The notes beneath the pieces were generated by a model that worked only from the letters and a program-made list of their open reading frames with translations, was not told the origin of the DNA and did no database searches. Shown here in pieces: positions 1 through 7,407 of a stretch of DNA of 10,631 nucleotides. Numbering within the stretch: the stretch's first letter is position 1; every line of letters begins with the position of its first letter. This stretch comes from Methanobrevibacter sp. (GTDB taxonomy: Archaea; Methanobacteriota; Methanobacteria; Methanobacteriales; Methanobacteriaceae). The position numbers and the translations under genes are program-made. The stretch is from NCBI GenBank assembly GCA_030539985.1, contig JAUNXD010000039.1, positions 1 through 10,631 of the forward strand. Reading direction: 5' to 3'.

Positions 1-584
1 GGTTCGGTTAGGATAATCGGGATTAAAACGACCATATTTAAATATTAAATCATATTCATCAATTACAAGGTCTGTTTTTGTTATTGATTCCACGAATTCT
101 TCTTTTTTGAATTCTTCTGTGCTTAAATGAAGATTTGGTTGAAGTATTGATTAATCTTTGTTTCATCATCAATTTTGATTTGATTGATGTATCTGAGTCC
201 AATTGAATTGACACTTTCAAGGCCGTATTTCTCCAATCCTTTAATGATGAGGTCAACATCTTTCATATAACTCTCAAAACTGCTGTATATTTCACCGTCA
301 TGAATCAATATAATTTCCTTTCCATTCAATTGTATTTCCTTTTTGTTGTTTCTAAAAATCCATGTAAGGTAGTCTTCATTGCTTTCGAACTCTTCAAGTT
401 TGCCATTATTGTCGATATTGTATTTGATTTTTTTCTTTTTTTCAAAGCTAATTTCCGGAAATTCTTTTTTCACATGTTTTTGAAATTCTGAAACTGCTTC
501 TTTTTTGTTGGAATATATTTTTGATAATGGAGAAAATTTAAGATGAAAAATTACTTCATTTAAGCTGTTTTTAGTATATTTCGT
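1..584 (-). pseudogene. TIGR04255-family protein, start codon lost and frameshifted
   Basis: The family is sporadically distributed in bacteria and archaea and its function is unknown. The reading frame is open from 611 down to a TAA at 123-125. From 584 it reads KYTKNSLNEVIFHLKFSPL after an ACG codon, the usual family N-terminus, and further on SIGLRYINQI. A second frame, displaced by one base, then continues from about 130 to the window edge (HLSTEEF, later YGRFNPDYPN), which matches the usual C-terminal half. No ATG, GTG or TTG lies between the upstream stops (612-617) and the conserved N-terminus. However, GAGGT at 592-596 is spaced correctly for position 584, so ATG probably mutated to ACG. 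GTG at 473 would drop the conserved start. The last part lies outside the window. Family assignment is by motif memory; the two lesions are directly visible, though a sequencing error or rare ACG initiation is possible. Confidence 0.62.
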
Positions 585-632
585 AGTAATGACCTCAGTT
601 TCTTCAGTTGGTTATTACTTTGGTTAATTTAA

Positions 633-640
633 TATATAAA
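633..640 (-). promoter_or_regulatory. TATA box for the TIGR04255-like gene
   Basis: On the minus strand this reads TTTATATA, a close archaeal TATA box. It predicts transcription starting near 610, some 26 bases before the ACG at 584 and just ahead of the GAGGT ribosome binding site. Promoter and binding site therefore appear intact although the coding frame is broken. Confidence 0.5.
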
Positions 641-787
641 TCTATCTAAACTTCTTTAAAATGTATTTTATGTTCATATCAATATTTATTTCAATTTGTA
701 ACTATTGTAAATGCAACATTGATGTTATGGTGTAATATATGGGCTTTTAAGAGTGATGATGGTTTTTTGTGATGGTCGGTTTTTAGG

Positions 788-1885
788 TTATTTCAGTTCA
801 TTGACTAATTTTAATGCTTCGTCTATGACCTGCCACATATCGAAGTACTGATACATTCCAAGCCTTCCTCCAAAGATGACGTTTCCTTCCTTATCGGCAA
901 GTTCCTGATATCTTTTAAACAGTTCGGAGTTTTTCTCGTCATTCATAGGATAGTAGGCTTCTTCGCCTTTTGACCAGGTTTTAGGATACTCACGTGTAAT
1001 TATTGTTTTCGCAGATTCGCTGCTTTCGAAGTGCTTGTGCTCGATTATACGTGTGTATGGGGTTTCCGCATCGGTATAGTTGATTACGGCATTTCCCTGG
1101 TAGTTTTCCATATCAAGGGTTTCAAACTCAAAGTCAAGTCCCCTGTATTCAAGTTCGCCGTAGCAGTAGTCGAAGTACTGGTCTATCATTCCTGTAAATA
1201 TGATCTTATCAGCAATGCTGGTCCATTTTTCCTTATCGTCGAAGAAGTCTGTGTTAAGTTTTACTTCAATACCGTCAAGCATCTTTTCAATGATTTTGGT
1301 ATATCCTCCGATTGGGATTCCCTGATAGAGGTCGTTGAAGTAGTTGTTGTCGAATGTGTACCTTACAGGCAGTCTCTTGATGATGAATGCAGGAAGCTCT
1401 TCGCATTTTCTTCCCCATTGCTTTTCGGTATATCCCTTGACGAGCTTTTCATAGATGTCCTTTCCGATAAGGGATATTGCCTGTTCCTCAAGGTTTTGTG
1501 GGTTTTCTATTTTGAATTCATCCTTTTGCTCTTCGATTTTGGCTTTTGCCTCAGCAGGGGTCTTCACGCCCCACATCTGATAGAATGTGTTCATGTTGAA
1601 GGGCAGATTATAGAGTTCTCCCTTGTAGTTGGCCACAGGTGAGTTTGTGTAGCGGTTGAAGTCTGCAAACTGGTTGATGTAGTCCCAGACTTCCCTGTTG
1701 TTTGTGTGGAAGATGTGTGCGCCGTATTTGTGAACGTTAATGTTTTCAGTGTTTTCAGTGTATACGTTACCTCCGATGTGGTCACGCTTTTCAATTACAA
1801 TGCATTTTTTGCCTTTCTTTGTCATTTCATAAGCCAGTATGGAGCCGAAAAGTCCGGATCCGACAATAAGATAATCATATTCCAT
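788..1885 (-). CDS. glf: UDP-galactopyranose mutase
   Basis: This flavoenzyme interconverts UDP-galactopyranose and UDP-galactofuranose in the cytoplasm, supplying galactofuranose for surface glycans. The 365-residue protein has the usual family length. An FAD-binding Rossmann loop lies at residues 9-14 (GSGLFG), with the GGN motif at 38-40. YGAHIFHT (54-61), GYTEKQWG (151-158, with the family's conserved Trp) and FGGRLGMYQYFDM (338-350, with a conserved Arg) follow in the usual order. The ATG at 1885 is preceded by AAGGAG nine bases upstream. A minus-strand glycosyltransferase gene lies further upstream in the same direction, separated by one plus-strand gene, so the two are probably functionally linked but not one transcript. 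No clear terminator is seen after the stop. Identification is secure; the glycan that receives the sugar is not shown. Confidence 0.95.
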   Translation of the reverse strand: MEYDYLIVGSGLFGSILAYEMTKKGKKCIVIEKRDHIGGNVYTENTENINVHKYGAHIFHTNNREVWDYINQFADFNRYTNSPVANYKGELYNLPFNMNTFYQMWGVKTPAEAKAKIEEQKDEFKIENPQNLEEQAISLIGKDIYEKLVKGYTEKQWGRKCEELPAFIIKRLPVRYTFDNNYFNDLYQGIPIGGYTKIIEKMLDGIEVKLNTDFFDDKEKWTSIADKIIFTGMIDQYFDYCYGELEYRGLDFEFETLDMENYQGNAVINYTDAETPYTRIIEHKHFESSESAKTIITREYPKTWSKGEEAYYPMNDEKNSELFKRYQELADKEGNVIFGGRLGMYQYFDMWQVIDEALKLVNELK

Positions 1886-1947
1886 AATTTCATTCTCCTT
1901 AATAAATATTTTGTTTTGCGATTATTAATATTTTTTCAGTTACTATT

Positions 1948-1972
1948 TTAACTGTTAAAGACAAACAGTTAA
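1948..1972. promoter_or_regulatory. 9-bp perfect inverted repeat, candidate operator
   Basis: TTAACTGTT (1948-1956) and AACAGTTAA (1964-1972) are exact reverse complements separated by seven bases. The repeat ends two bases before the ATG at 1975 and lies in the divergent region between glf and the plus-strand gene. A plus-strand TATA-like stretch (about 1922-1930) would place the transcription start inside it. It could be a repressor site or an RNA hairpin masking the start codon. Confidence 0.5.
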
Positions 1973-1974
1973 TC

Positions 1975-2373
1975 ATGAAAGTGTTTTTAGGCGGAACAAT
2001 TAACGGGTCACGGTGGAGAGATGAGCTGATTGCGAAATTGAAAATCGATTACTTCAACCCTGTGGTTGACGATTGGGATGAAAACGCACAGCTCATTGAA
2101 GAAAGGGAAAAGGAAAGTTCTGATTTTTTACTGTTTGTCCTCACTCCCCTTATGAAGTGCGTCTTTTCGGTTGCCGAGGTGGTGGATGCCTCAAACAAGA
2201 CTCCTGAGAAAACAATATTCTGCGTTCTTGACTCCGATGGCGGTTTAAGCTGGGATGAAGACCAGATTAAGGCCTTTGATGCAGTCTCCAGAATGGTTGA
2301 ATCCAACGGAGCCCTTGTATTTGACAGTCTCGATGAGATTGCGGAATATCTCAATGACAAGTCATTGCTTTGA
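1975..2373 (+). CDS. nucleoside 2-deoxyribosyltransferase-like protein
   Basis: The 132-residue protein resembles the short nucleoside 2-deoxyribosyltransferase-like family (Pfam Nuc_deoxyri_tr2, PF15891), which is also common in phages and accessory regions. The N-terminus MKVFLGGTINGSRWR fits the glycine-rich substrate loop. NPVVDDWD (28-35) and FSVAEVVD (64-71) match conserved blocks, and Glu68 is the best candidate nucleophile. Members of the broader superfamily exchange or hydrolyse the base of deoxynucleosides; the substrate here is unknown. No Shine-Dalgarno sequence precedes the ATG; instead a perfect inverted repeat ends two bases before it. The gene lies on the opposite strand to both neighbours, is divergent from glf, and its last 12 bases overlap the end of the glycosyltransferase gene. 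The setting suggests an insertion into a glycan block rather than shared function. Family call is fairly sure, activity is inferred. Confidence 0.75.
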   Translation: MKVFLGGTINGSRWRDELIAKLKIDYFNPVVDDWDENAQLIEEREKESSDFLLFVLTPLMKCVFSVAEVVDASNKTPEKTIFCVLDSDGGLSWDEDQIKAFDAVSRMVESNGALVFDSLDEIAEYLNDKSLL

Positions 2374-3465
2374 TGTTGCAATCTTGGTTTCTATAGCGGT
2401 TGTGATTGAAGAGAGAAGCCATTTTGTTTTTATATCAGTCTGATGAATCTTTTTAAGCTTATTGACCTTGCTTAAAAGCAATTTGTTTTCCTCTTTTGTA
2501 AACGGCGAGTTTTTCCATGTGTATGTCCAGTGTAGAAGGTGAGGGTTAACGGTTGCATTTTGCACCTCTTTTGAAAAGCCTTCTGTGCATTTCCTGCTGT
2601 AGATGTATGATTCCATAAGTTCGTCAAGCAGGCGGACATTGACGTTGTTTGTAATTGACTTGTCATCCGGCAGGTCCCTGATATAGTAATCATAGCACAT
2701 GAAATTGTTTAAAAATACGATTCCTTCCGCATTTATGAGGGTTTCAATGTAGAATGCCAAATCGTCACCTGAAACGAATGGCTGGAAGCGGATATCGTTG
2801 TCAATGATAAGATCCCTTCTGTAGATTTTGCTCCATATTGAAGGGTGCATCTTGAGCATGTCAGGTTCCTGCTCGATATTGTCGACCTTTATGGTGTCCA
2901 ATGGACTGTCCCTCGGATAGGTAACCTCCATTGTCTTTCCGTAAAGTAGCCTTTCAACCACATTGTCCCAGAGAAAATCCGGAACCTTTATGAAGTTTTC
3001 GGTTTCAAATGTCTCATCCGGATAATGGTTTTCAAGATCGTCCATATAAGGGGAATAGGATTTCTGAACCTTTCCTCCATACTCGAAAATTCTTCGAAAA
3101 CGGCCGAACGCCATCTGGGCATCGTTTGAGGACACTGCATTGTAGAGTGTTTCAACCGCATCCGGTGTGTATCTGTCGTCCGGGTCAAGAAACATTATGT
3201 AATCGCCTGTGCACGCATCAATTCCGGTGTTTCTTGGTGTGTATGCGGCACCGCTGTTTTTTTCATGATGGATTGCTTTGCAGCAGTCATATTTTTCATC
3301 GTATTCATCGATTATTTTATCTGATCCGTCTGTGGAGCAGTCATTTACCATTATGATTTCCAAATTTTCGCATCCGATTGTCTGGTTGACCAATGAGTCT
3401 ATTCCACCTCTTAAATGGTCTCCGACATTGAAAATCGGTAGGATAATACTAATTTTATCGTCCAT
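2362..3465 (-). CDS. family 2 glycosyltransferase (GT-A fold)
   Basis: The 367-residue protein transfers a sugar from an activated nucleotide donor, probably onto a surface polysaccharide or glycan. The N-terminal GT-A domain is clear: ISIILPIFN (5-13), VNDCSTDGS (40-48) and NSGAAYTPRN (70-79). The metal- and nucleotide-binding motif is FLDPDD (92-97), a small variation on the common DSDD. The rest (about 110-367) is a less conserved acceptor region with no membrane segment, so the enzyme is probably cytoplasmic or peripheral. The ATG at 3465 has only a weak TGATGAT upstream. The nearby glf gene suggests galactofuranose or a related sugar in the same glycan, but donor and acceptor cannot be read from sequence. 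The 3' end overlaps the convergent deoxyribosyltransferase-like gene by 12 bases. Confidence 0.88.
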   Translation of the reverse strand: MDDKISIILPIFNVGDHLRGGIDSLVNQTIGCENLEIIMVNDCSTDGSDKIIDEYDEKYDCCKAIHHEKNSGAAYTPRNTGIDACTGDYIMFLDPDDRYTPDAVETLYNAVSSNDAQMAFGRFRRIFEYGGKVQKSYSPYMDDLENHYPDETFETENFIKVPDFLWDNVVERLLYGKTMEVTYPRDSPLDTIKVDNIEQEPDMLKMHPSIWSKIYRRDLIIDNDIRFQPFVSGDDLAFYIETLINAEGIVFLNNFMCYDYYIRDLPDDKSITNNVNVRLLDELMESYIYSRKCTEGFSKEVQNATVNPHLLHWTYTWKNSPFTKEENKLLLSKVNKLKKIHQTDIKTKWLLSSITTAIETKIATSKQ

Positions 3466-3541
3466 TTTATCATCAGTAATTGAATTAATTATAATATACT
3501 TTGGATATGATGATATTTAAATATTGATTTGGTTTGAGTTA

Positions 3542-3589
3542 AAAGAAAAAAAAGAGTAAAAAAATTATAACCGATTATTTCACGGTTAT
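3542..3589 (-). terminator. intrinsic terminator of the adhesin-like gene
   Basis: On the minus strand ATAACCG (3589-3583) pairs exactly with CGGTTAT (3573-3567) around a nine-base loop that contains the stop codon (3577-3575). Downstream follow a run of seven T (3564-3558) and further T-rich sequence to about 3542. This matches archaeal U-tract termination with a supporting hairpin. Confidence 0.65.
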
Positions 3590-5290
3590 TTTAACTTTTT
3601 TACTTGAATTTTTAAAGAGTTTGTTTCCTTTGGTTTTAATTTTTCCTTTGAATTTTCCTTTTTTGTTTATTTTAAGGTTAAAGGTCACTTTTCCCTTCTT
3701 GTTGGTTGTTGCCTTGTAGGATTTACCATTGATTTTAAGGGTAACCTTCATTTTCTTGATTGCCTTTCCGGTTTTGCTTGTAATTTTAATCTGGTATTTC
3801 TTGGAAGCGGATTTTTTGAATTTCTTGTTTTTGGCAACAATTTTCGGAGTTCCCTTCTTGACTGAGACCTTAACATTGACTGAAGATCCGAGATTTCCTC
3901 CGTTACCGGCAAATGAAGCTTTCAGTCCGTATTTTTTGAGTTTCAAATTATCGGTTGAAATTTTGATTTGTCCGTTTTTATCTGTTGTATAGGTTTTGGA
4001 TTTTCCAATGTTCACGTTAACTTTAGCGCCGCTTACAGGATTTCCCTGGTCGTCTTTAACGCTGATGACGATATAATCTCCATATCCGACATTCTGATTT
4101 ACGGTTATGGTGGTGTCGTGTCTGTCGTCAAAAACGTTGTTTTTAATGGTTACGCCTTCTGCAGTATTTGTTATTGTTCCTTTGCTTGTGGAACTTATGG
4201 ATGTGAATTTGTTGTTGGAAAGTGCGGTATCGCTTTTGGAGGTGACTATAACATCGTTTTCAGTACCACTAATTTTGTTTAATTTAAATGTGTTTGATTC
4301 GATTGTAGTATATTTTCCCATATTGTGTATTGCACTTCCTCTTGTGTCTGCACGATTGTAGTTGAATTTGTTGTTGGAGATTGTACAATAGTAACCTTCA
4401 TTATATATTGCTCCACCGTAATCTGCATTGCTGTTTTCGAAGGTATTGCCGGTCATTTTAACGTTGTCTCCATAATTGTATATGGCTCCTCCCTTACATG
4501 TAATCTTATCATAATTTGCGTAATTTCCCTTAAAGACATTGTTGCTGATTGTAGTATCATCTCCCTGATTGTATATGGCTCCGCCTCTTAATTCTTGATT
4601 GGAAGGCTTAAGGTATTGGCTGCGTGTTATTGCCTTGTTGTTTTCGAACACGTTATTGGATATTTGGCCATTGTTTCCTGAATTAAATATTGCTCCACCT
4701 ACCATGTACACGGTATAACCGTAAATTTCAATCATGTTTCCAGCGTCATATGATGCTTCACAGTTTGAGAAAATACAGTTTGTTATTGAGTTGTAATCTC
4801 CTCCAGCATTGATTGCTCCACCGTAACGGCCTACACAGTTTACCATTTTAAGATTGTTCAATACCAATGTGCTGCTTTCCAAGTATAGGAATTGGTATTT
4901 GTTATCACCGTTAACGGTTTTTCCGTTTCCGTTTATGGTCACTTTTGCGATTGATTCGCTTACCTCAGTATCGCTTGTGAGCTTCAAATCGGCTCTGATG
5001 TTGAGGGTTACCTGATCATAGTCCTCGCTTGTCAATGCAGTTTGCAGGGTGTTGAAATCGTATATGTCATATGTTCTTGATGCGGATAATGTCTCTTCAT
5101 TTGTCTTTTCTAGAACTTCACTGTCCTGTGCACTTATTTCATCTTCGCTTTCCTCTATACTTATTTCGTCGTTATTGTCTTCATCCAAACTGATGGTATC
5201 ATCAGCGAGGTCGTCTGATGCGCTGACAGCACCAATCATTATTATTGACAACAATAACATTGAAACAATCATTATCTTCTTGATTTTCAT
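3575..5290 (-). CDS. adhesin-like secreted beta-helix protein
   Basis: This is a predicted cell-surface protein of the Methanobrevibacter adhesin-like type. Positions below count from GTG 5299 (574 residues). The ATG at 5290 is preferred because GTGATG lies just upstream as ribosome binding site, giving 571 residues starting MKIKKIMI. A signal peptide spans to about residue 27 (cleavage after VSA). An acidic linker follows (28-70). A right-handed parallel beta-helix covers about 75-395, with six turns marked by GGAIYN-like motifs at about 160, 201, 239, 270, 295 and 321, each followed by an ISNN-F pattern. An Ig-like (Big_1-like) domain lies at about 400-480 (GNPVSGAKV) and a very lysine-rich Ig-like domain at 484-574. 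No membrane anchor or recognised pseudomurein-binding repeat is seen, so retention may be by charge. Likely role, by family, is attachment to cells or surfaces. The binding target is unknown. Confidence 0.85.
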   Translation of the reverse strand: MKIKKIMIVSMLLLSIIMIGAVSASDDLADDTISLDEDNNDEISIEESEDEISAQDSEVLEKTNEETLSASRTYDIYDFNTLQTALTSEDYDQVTLNIRADLKLTSDTEVSESIAKVTINGNGKTVNGDNKYQFLYLESSTLVLNNLKMVNCVGRYGGAINAGGDYNSITNCIFSNCEASYDAGNMIEIYGYTVYMVGGAIFNSGNNGQISNNVFENNKAITRSQYLKPSNQELRGGAIYNQGDDTTISNNVFKGNYANYDKITCKGGAIYNYGDNVKMTGNTFENSNADYGGAIYNEGYYCTISNNKFNYNRADTRGSAIHNMGKYTTIESNTFKLNKISGTENDVIVTSKSDTALSNNKFTSISSTSKGTITNTAEGVTIKNNVFDDRHDTTITVNQNVGYGDYIVISVKDDQGNPVSGAKVNVNIGKSKTYTTDKNGQIKISTDNLKLKKYGLKASFAGNGGNLGSSVNVKVSVKKGTPKIVAKNKKFKKSASKKYQIKITSKTGKAIKKMKVTLKINGKSYKATTNKKGKVTFNLKINKKGKFKGKIKTKGNKLFKNSSKKVKITVK

Positions 5291-5510
5291 AGTCATCACT
5301 TTTTAAACTAAATTGTCAATGTATATATTATTTGCTAAACAATATAATAAACTATTCTATTTTCGCTTGATGGAAATGGTTTGAGCCCAAATATTTTCTG
5401 CATATTTTTTAATCTTGGATAAAGCTTTTTCTTTCACTGACAATGTTTTTCTTTCAAAATGCATGTTTTATTTTTCATCTCAATTTTTGAAAAGTTTTTT
5501 TAAACATGAA

Positions 5511-5520
5511 CTATAAATTA
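5511..5520 (+). promoter_or_regulatory. TATA box for metK
   Basis: CTATAAATTA resembles an archaeal TATA box and lies about 105 bases before the metK ATG. It is the best candidate seen; other A+T-rich stretches nearby make the choice uncertain. Confidence 0.35.
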
Positions 5521-5569
5521 ATAAATGAATAATTAAAATCTTTAAGATTATGTCGTAAGATTTACATTC

Positions 5570-5588
5570 TTGCAGATGCGGTCTGCAA
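5570..5588 (+). promoter_or_regulatory. leader hairpin upstream of metK
   Basis: TTGCAGA (5570-5576) and TCTGCAA (5582-5588) form a perfect 7-bp stem with a five-base loop TGCGG, followed by TTTTATTT. It lies 36 bases before the metK start, inside the predicted leader. It could be an attenuator, a protein-binding site or a DNA operator. It does not resemble any SAM riboswitch class I can recognise. Confidence 0.5.
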
Positions 5589-5624
5589 TTTTATTTCTCA
5601 CGATAATTTACATTTGGTGATACT

Positions 5625-6800
5625 ATGAGTGAAGTATATAGGACATTTACATCAGAATCCGTAACACAGGGACACCCCGATAAGGTTGCAGACATCATAT
5701 CTGACGCCATATTGGATGCGTACATGGCAGGGGACAAGTTTTCTCACGTTGCCTGTGAAACCTGTGTGACAACTGATTTTTGTATGGTATTCGGTGAGAT
5801 AACCTCTAATACCGATTTAAAAAAGGATGACATTGAAAAGATCATCAGGGACACAATCATTGAAATCGGCTACGACAAGCCTGAACTTGAATTTGACGGA
5901 AATACTTGTAAGGTTGCAAACAGGCTCCATGCACAGTCCCAGGACATCAATCAGGGTGTTGACAGGGGAGATGACGAAACCGGTGCAGGAGACCAGGGTA
6001 TGATGTTCGGTTTTGCAACCGATGAAACAGAATCACTGATGCCGTATCCGATTGATCTTGCCCGCAAACTCACCAATAAACTGACAGAACTTCGTGAAAG
6101 CGGTGAAATCCCATATTTAAGACCTGATGGTAAGGCGCAAGTATCAGTAAACTATGATAAGGATGGAAATGTTATTTCACTTGATGCTGTAGTACTGTCA
6201 ACCCAGCATGACGATACAGTTTCCGACAATCAGGAACAGCTCCATTCAGACATTCGCGAAAAGTTATTCAATGCAGTGATTCCTGACGGTCTAATGACAG
6301 AAGATACAAAGGTCCACATCAACCCTACCGGTAAATTTGAAATCGGAGGCCCTCACGGTGATGCCGGTCTGACCGGACGTAAGATCATCGTTGATACCTA
6401 CGGAGGATATGCACGCCATGGTGGAGGCGCATTTTCCGGAAAAGACTGTACTAAAGTTGACAGAAGCGCATGTTACATGGCAAGATACATAGCCAAAAAC
6501 ATCGTTGCAAGCGGACTTGCATCAAAATGTGAAATCCAGCTGTCTTATGCAATCGGTGTTGCTGAGCCTACCTCAGTCATGGTCGATACCTTCGGAACCG
6601 CTGCAGACATTGGCGATAAGACATTTGAGCAAATAGTTCGTGAAAACTTCAGATTGACTCCGGACGGAATCATCGAAACCTTAGGCTTGAGGGACACTTC
6701 CTACAAACAGACTGCAAAATACGGCCATTTCGGTATAGAAGGTCTTCCATGGGAGAAAACCGATAAGGCTGACGATTTAAAAAAATATATTAAAGCTTAA
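5625..6800 (+). CDS. metK: S-adenosylmethionine synthetase, bacterial type
   Basis: The enzyme makes S-adenosylmethionine from methionine and ATP, the methyl donor for the cell. The 391-residue protein is full length and carries the classic bacterial and eukaryotic signatures. These are GHPDK (16-20, ATP loop), ACETCVTT (43-50, with the conserved Glu45), GAGDQG (120-125), RPDGKAQV (166-173) and HGGGAFSGKD (265-274), followed by KVDRSACYMAR. Archaea normally use a separate, very divergent synthetase family, so this copy was probably gained from a bacterium. The wording of the central blocks is reminiscent of Clostridia, which is an impression and not a measured result. The ATG at 5625 has GGTGAT four bases upstream. 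A leader hairpin precedes it and a strong terminator follows, so it is transcribed alone. Confidence 0.96.
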   Translation: MSEVYRTFTSESVTQGHPDKVADIISDAILDAYMAGDKFSHVACETCVTTDFCMVFGEITSNTDLKKDDIEKIIRDTIIEIGYDKPELEFDGNTCKVANRLHAQSQDINQGVDRGDDETGAGDQGMMFGFATDETESLMPYPIDLARKLTNKLTELRESGEIPYLRPDGKAQVSVNYDKDGNVISLDAVVLSTQHDDTVSDNQEQLHSDIREKLFNAVIPDGLMTEDTKVHINPTGKFEIGGPHGDAGLTGRKIIVDTYGGYARHGGGAFSGKDCTKVDRSACYMARYIAKNIVASGLASKCEIQLSYAIGVAEPTSVMVDTFGTAADIGDKTFEQIVRENFRLTPDGIIETLGLRDTSYKQTAKYGHFGIEGLPWEKTDKADDLKKYIKA

Positions 6801-6840
6801 AACTTGCTCTTTTAGAGTAAGTTTCCACATATTTTTTTTT
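6800..6840 (+). terminator. intrinsic terminator of metK
   Basis: AAACTTGCTCT (6800-6810) pairs with AGAGTAAGTTT (6814-6824) over 11 positions with one G-U pair and a three-base loop. A run of nine T follows at 6832-6840. The first stem base is the last base of the metK stop codon. Confidence 0.75.
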
Positions 6841-6908
6841 GTTTAACTTTTTCTTTTATCAGCTATTTTTTTTGAAAATTTTCCTGAATTTTTGATTTTT
6901 TGCGAAAA

Positions 6909-6952
6909 GATATTATCCTGAAAAAAATAGAGTATAGGATAACGGCAATATC
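6909..6952. promoter_or_regulatory. nested inverted repeats before the small secreted gene
   Basis: TTATCCT (6913-6919) and AGGATAA (6936-6942) are exact reverse complements. Just outside lie GATATT (6909-6914) and AATATC (6947-6952), also exact; the two pairs share two bases on the left. The block ends 17 bases before the ATG at 6970. It may be an operator or a leader structure. Confidence 0.35.
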
Positions 6953-6969
6953 TGCTGTGAGGTGTAAAA

Positions 6970-7407
6970 ATGAATAGGAAAATAATTTTGACATTATCGT
7001 TTGCATTAATTGCCATTGTAATGGCTTCGGCGGCAAGTGCTGATGAAAACGTAACGATTGACGGAATTGACTTCAACATTCCTGACGGCTTTACAGAGGA
7101 TGTGGATGAAGCAATAATTAATGAAACAAACTCTGAGCACAAGGTAAGTTTCGTATCAAACGCTAAGGTCTATGAGAATGGTGATCATATCATGACATTG
7201 ATGGTTTGCACCTATGATGGGGTCAACGTGACTAATGATTATCTTAAGGATATGGACGGTGATGACCTAACCATTAATGGTGTAGATGGCAAATTATCTG
7301 ATACGGGATTCATTAAAGTCTTCTGTTATGCAAAAGACGGAAAATTAGCGGAGCTGTCAACCAACTATCAGGAAGACATTGAAAAATTTGTAGTGGATGA
7401 GAGTTAA
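6970..7407 (+). CDS. small secreted protein of unknown function
   Basis: The 145-residue protein begins with a clear signal peptide: a basic start (MNRK), a hydrophobic core at 5-22 and probable cleavage after ASA at residue 24. The mature part is short, acidic and without cysteine-rich, membrane or repeat regions. It opens with VTIDGIDFNIPDGF, a pattern I associate with small exported proteins of Methanobrevibacter but cannot tie to a function. Two N-glycosylation-type sequons are visible (NVTI near 27, NETN near 51), plus others. The start is supported by GAGGTG five bases before the ATG. A terminator hairpin follows at once, so it is a single-gene unit between metK and the convergent CofE-like gene. 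Nested inverted repeats upstream may regulate it. Export is well supported, function is not. Confidence 0.8.
   Translation: MNRKIILTLSFALIAIVMASAASADENVTIDGIDFNIPDGFTEDVDEAIINETNSEHKVSFVSNAKVYENGDHIMTLMVCTYDGVNVTNDYLKDMDGDDLTINGVDGKLSDTGFIKVFCYAKDGKLAELSTNYQEDIEKFVVDES

Larger units (their letters stand above)
5291..5624. other. divergent promoter region, adhesin-like gene and metK
   Basis: No gene is seen here. TATA-like stretches facing the adhesin-like gene occur at about 5321-5330 and 5340-5349. One facing metK lies at about 5511-5520 (CTATAAATTA), predicting a transcription start near 5540-5545 and a leader of about 80 bases that contains the hairpin at 5570-5588. The middle (5350-5500) is T-rich on the plus strand and shows nothing recognisable. 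Confidence 0.45.

Noticed and set aside
59..259. A 66-codon minus-strand frame overlapping the TIGR04255-like gene
   Set aside because: It is neither of the two frames that carry family motifs, and its residue make-up is not protein-like.
1031..1642. A 203-codon open frame on the plus strand opposite glf
   Set aside because: It lies entirely within a well-supported glf gene, has no ribosome binding site and reads as an antisense shadow rich in Val, Phe and Leu.
3575..5299. The longer start at GTG 5299 or ATG 5296 for the adhesin-like protein
   Set aside because: The GTGATG there serves well as ribosome binding site for ATG 5290, which gives a normal signal peptide starting MKIKK.
5541..5624. 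A SAM riboswitch in the metK leader
   Set aside because: Only one simple hairpin is visible; none of the conserved cores of the known SAM riboswitch classes is seen.
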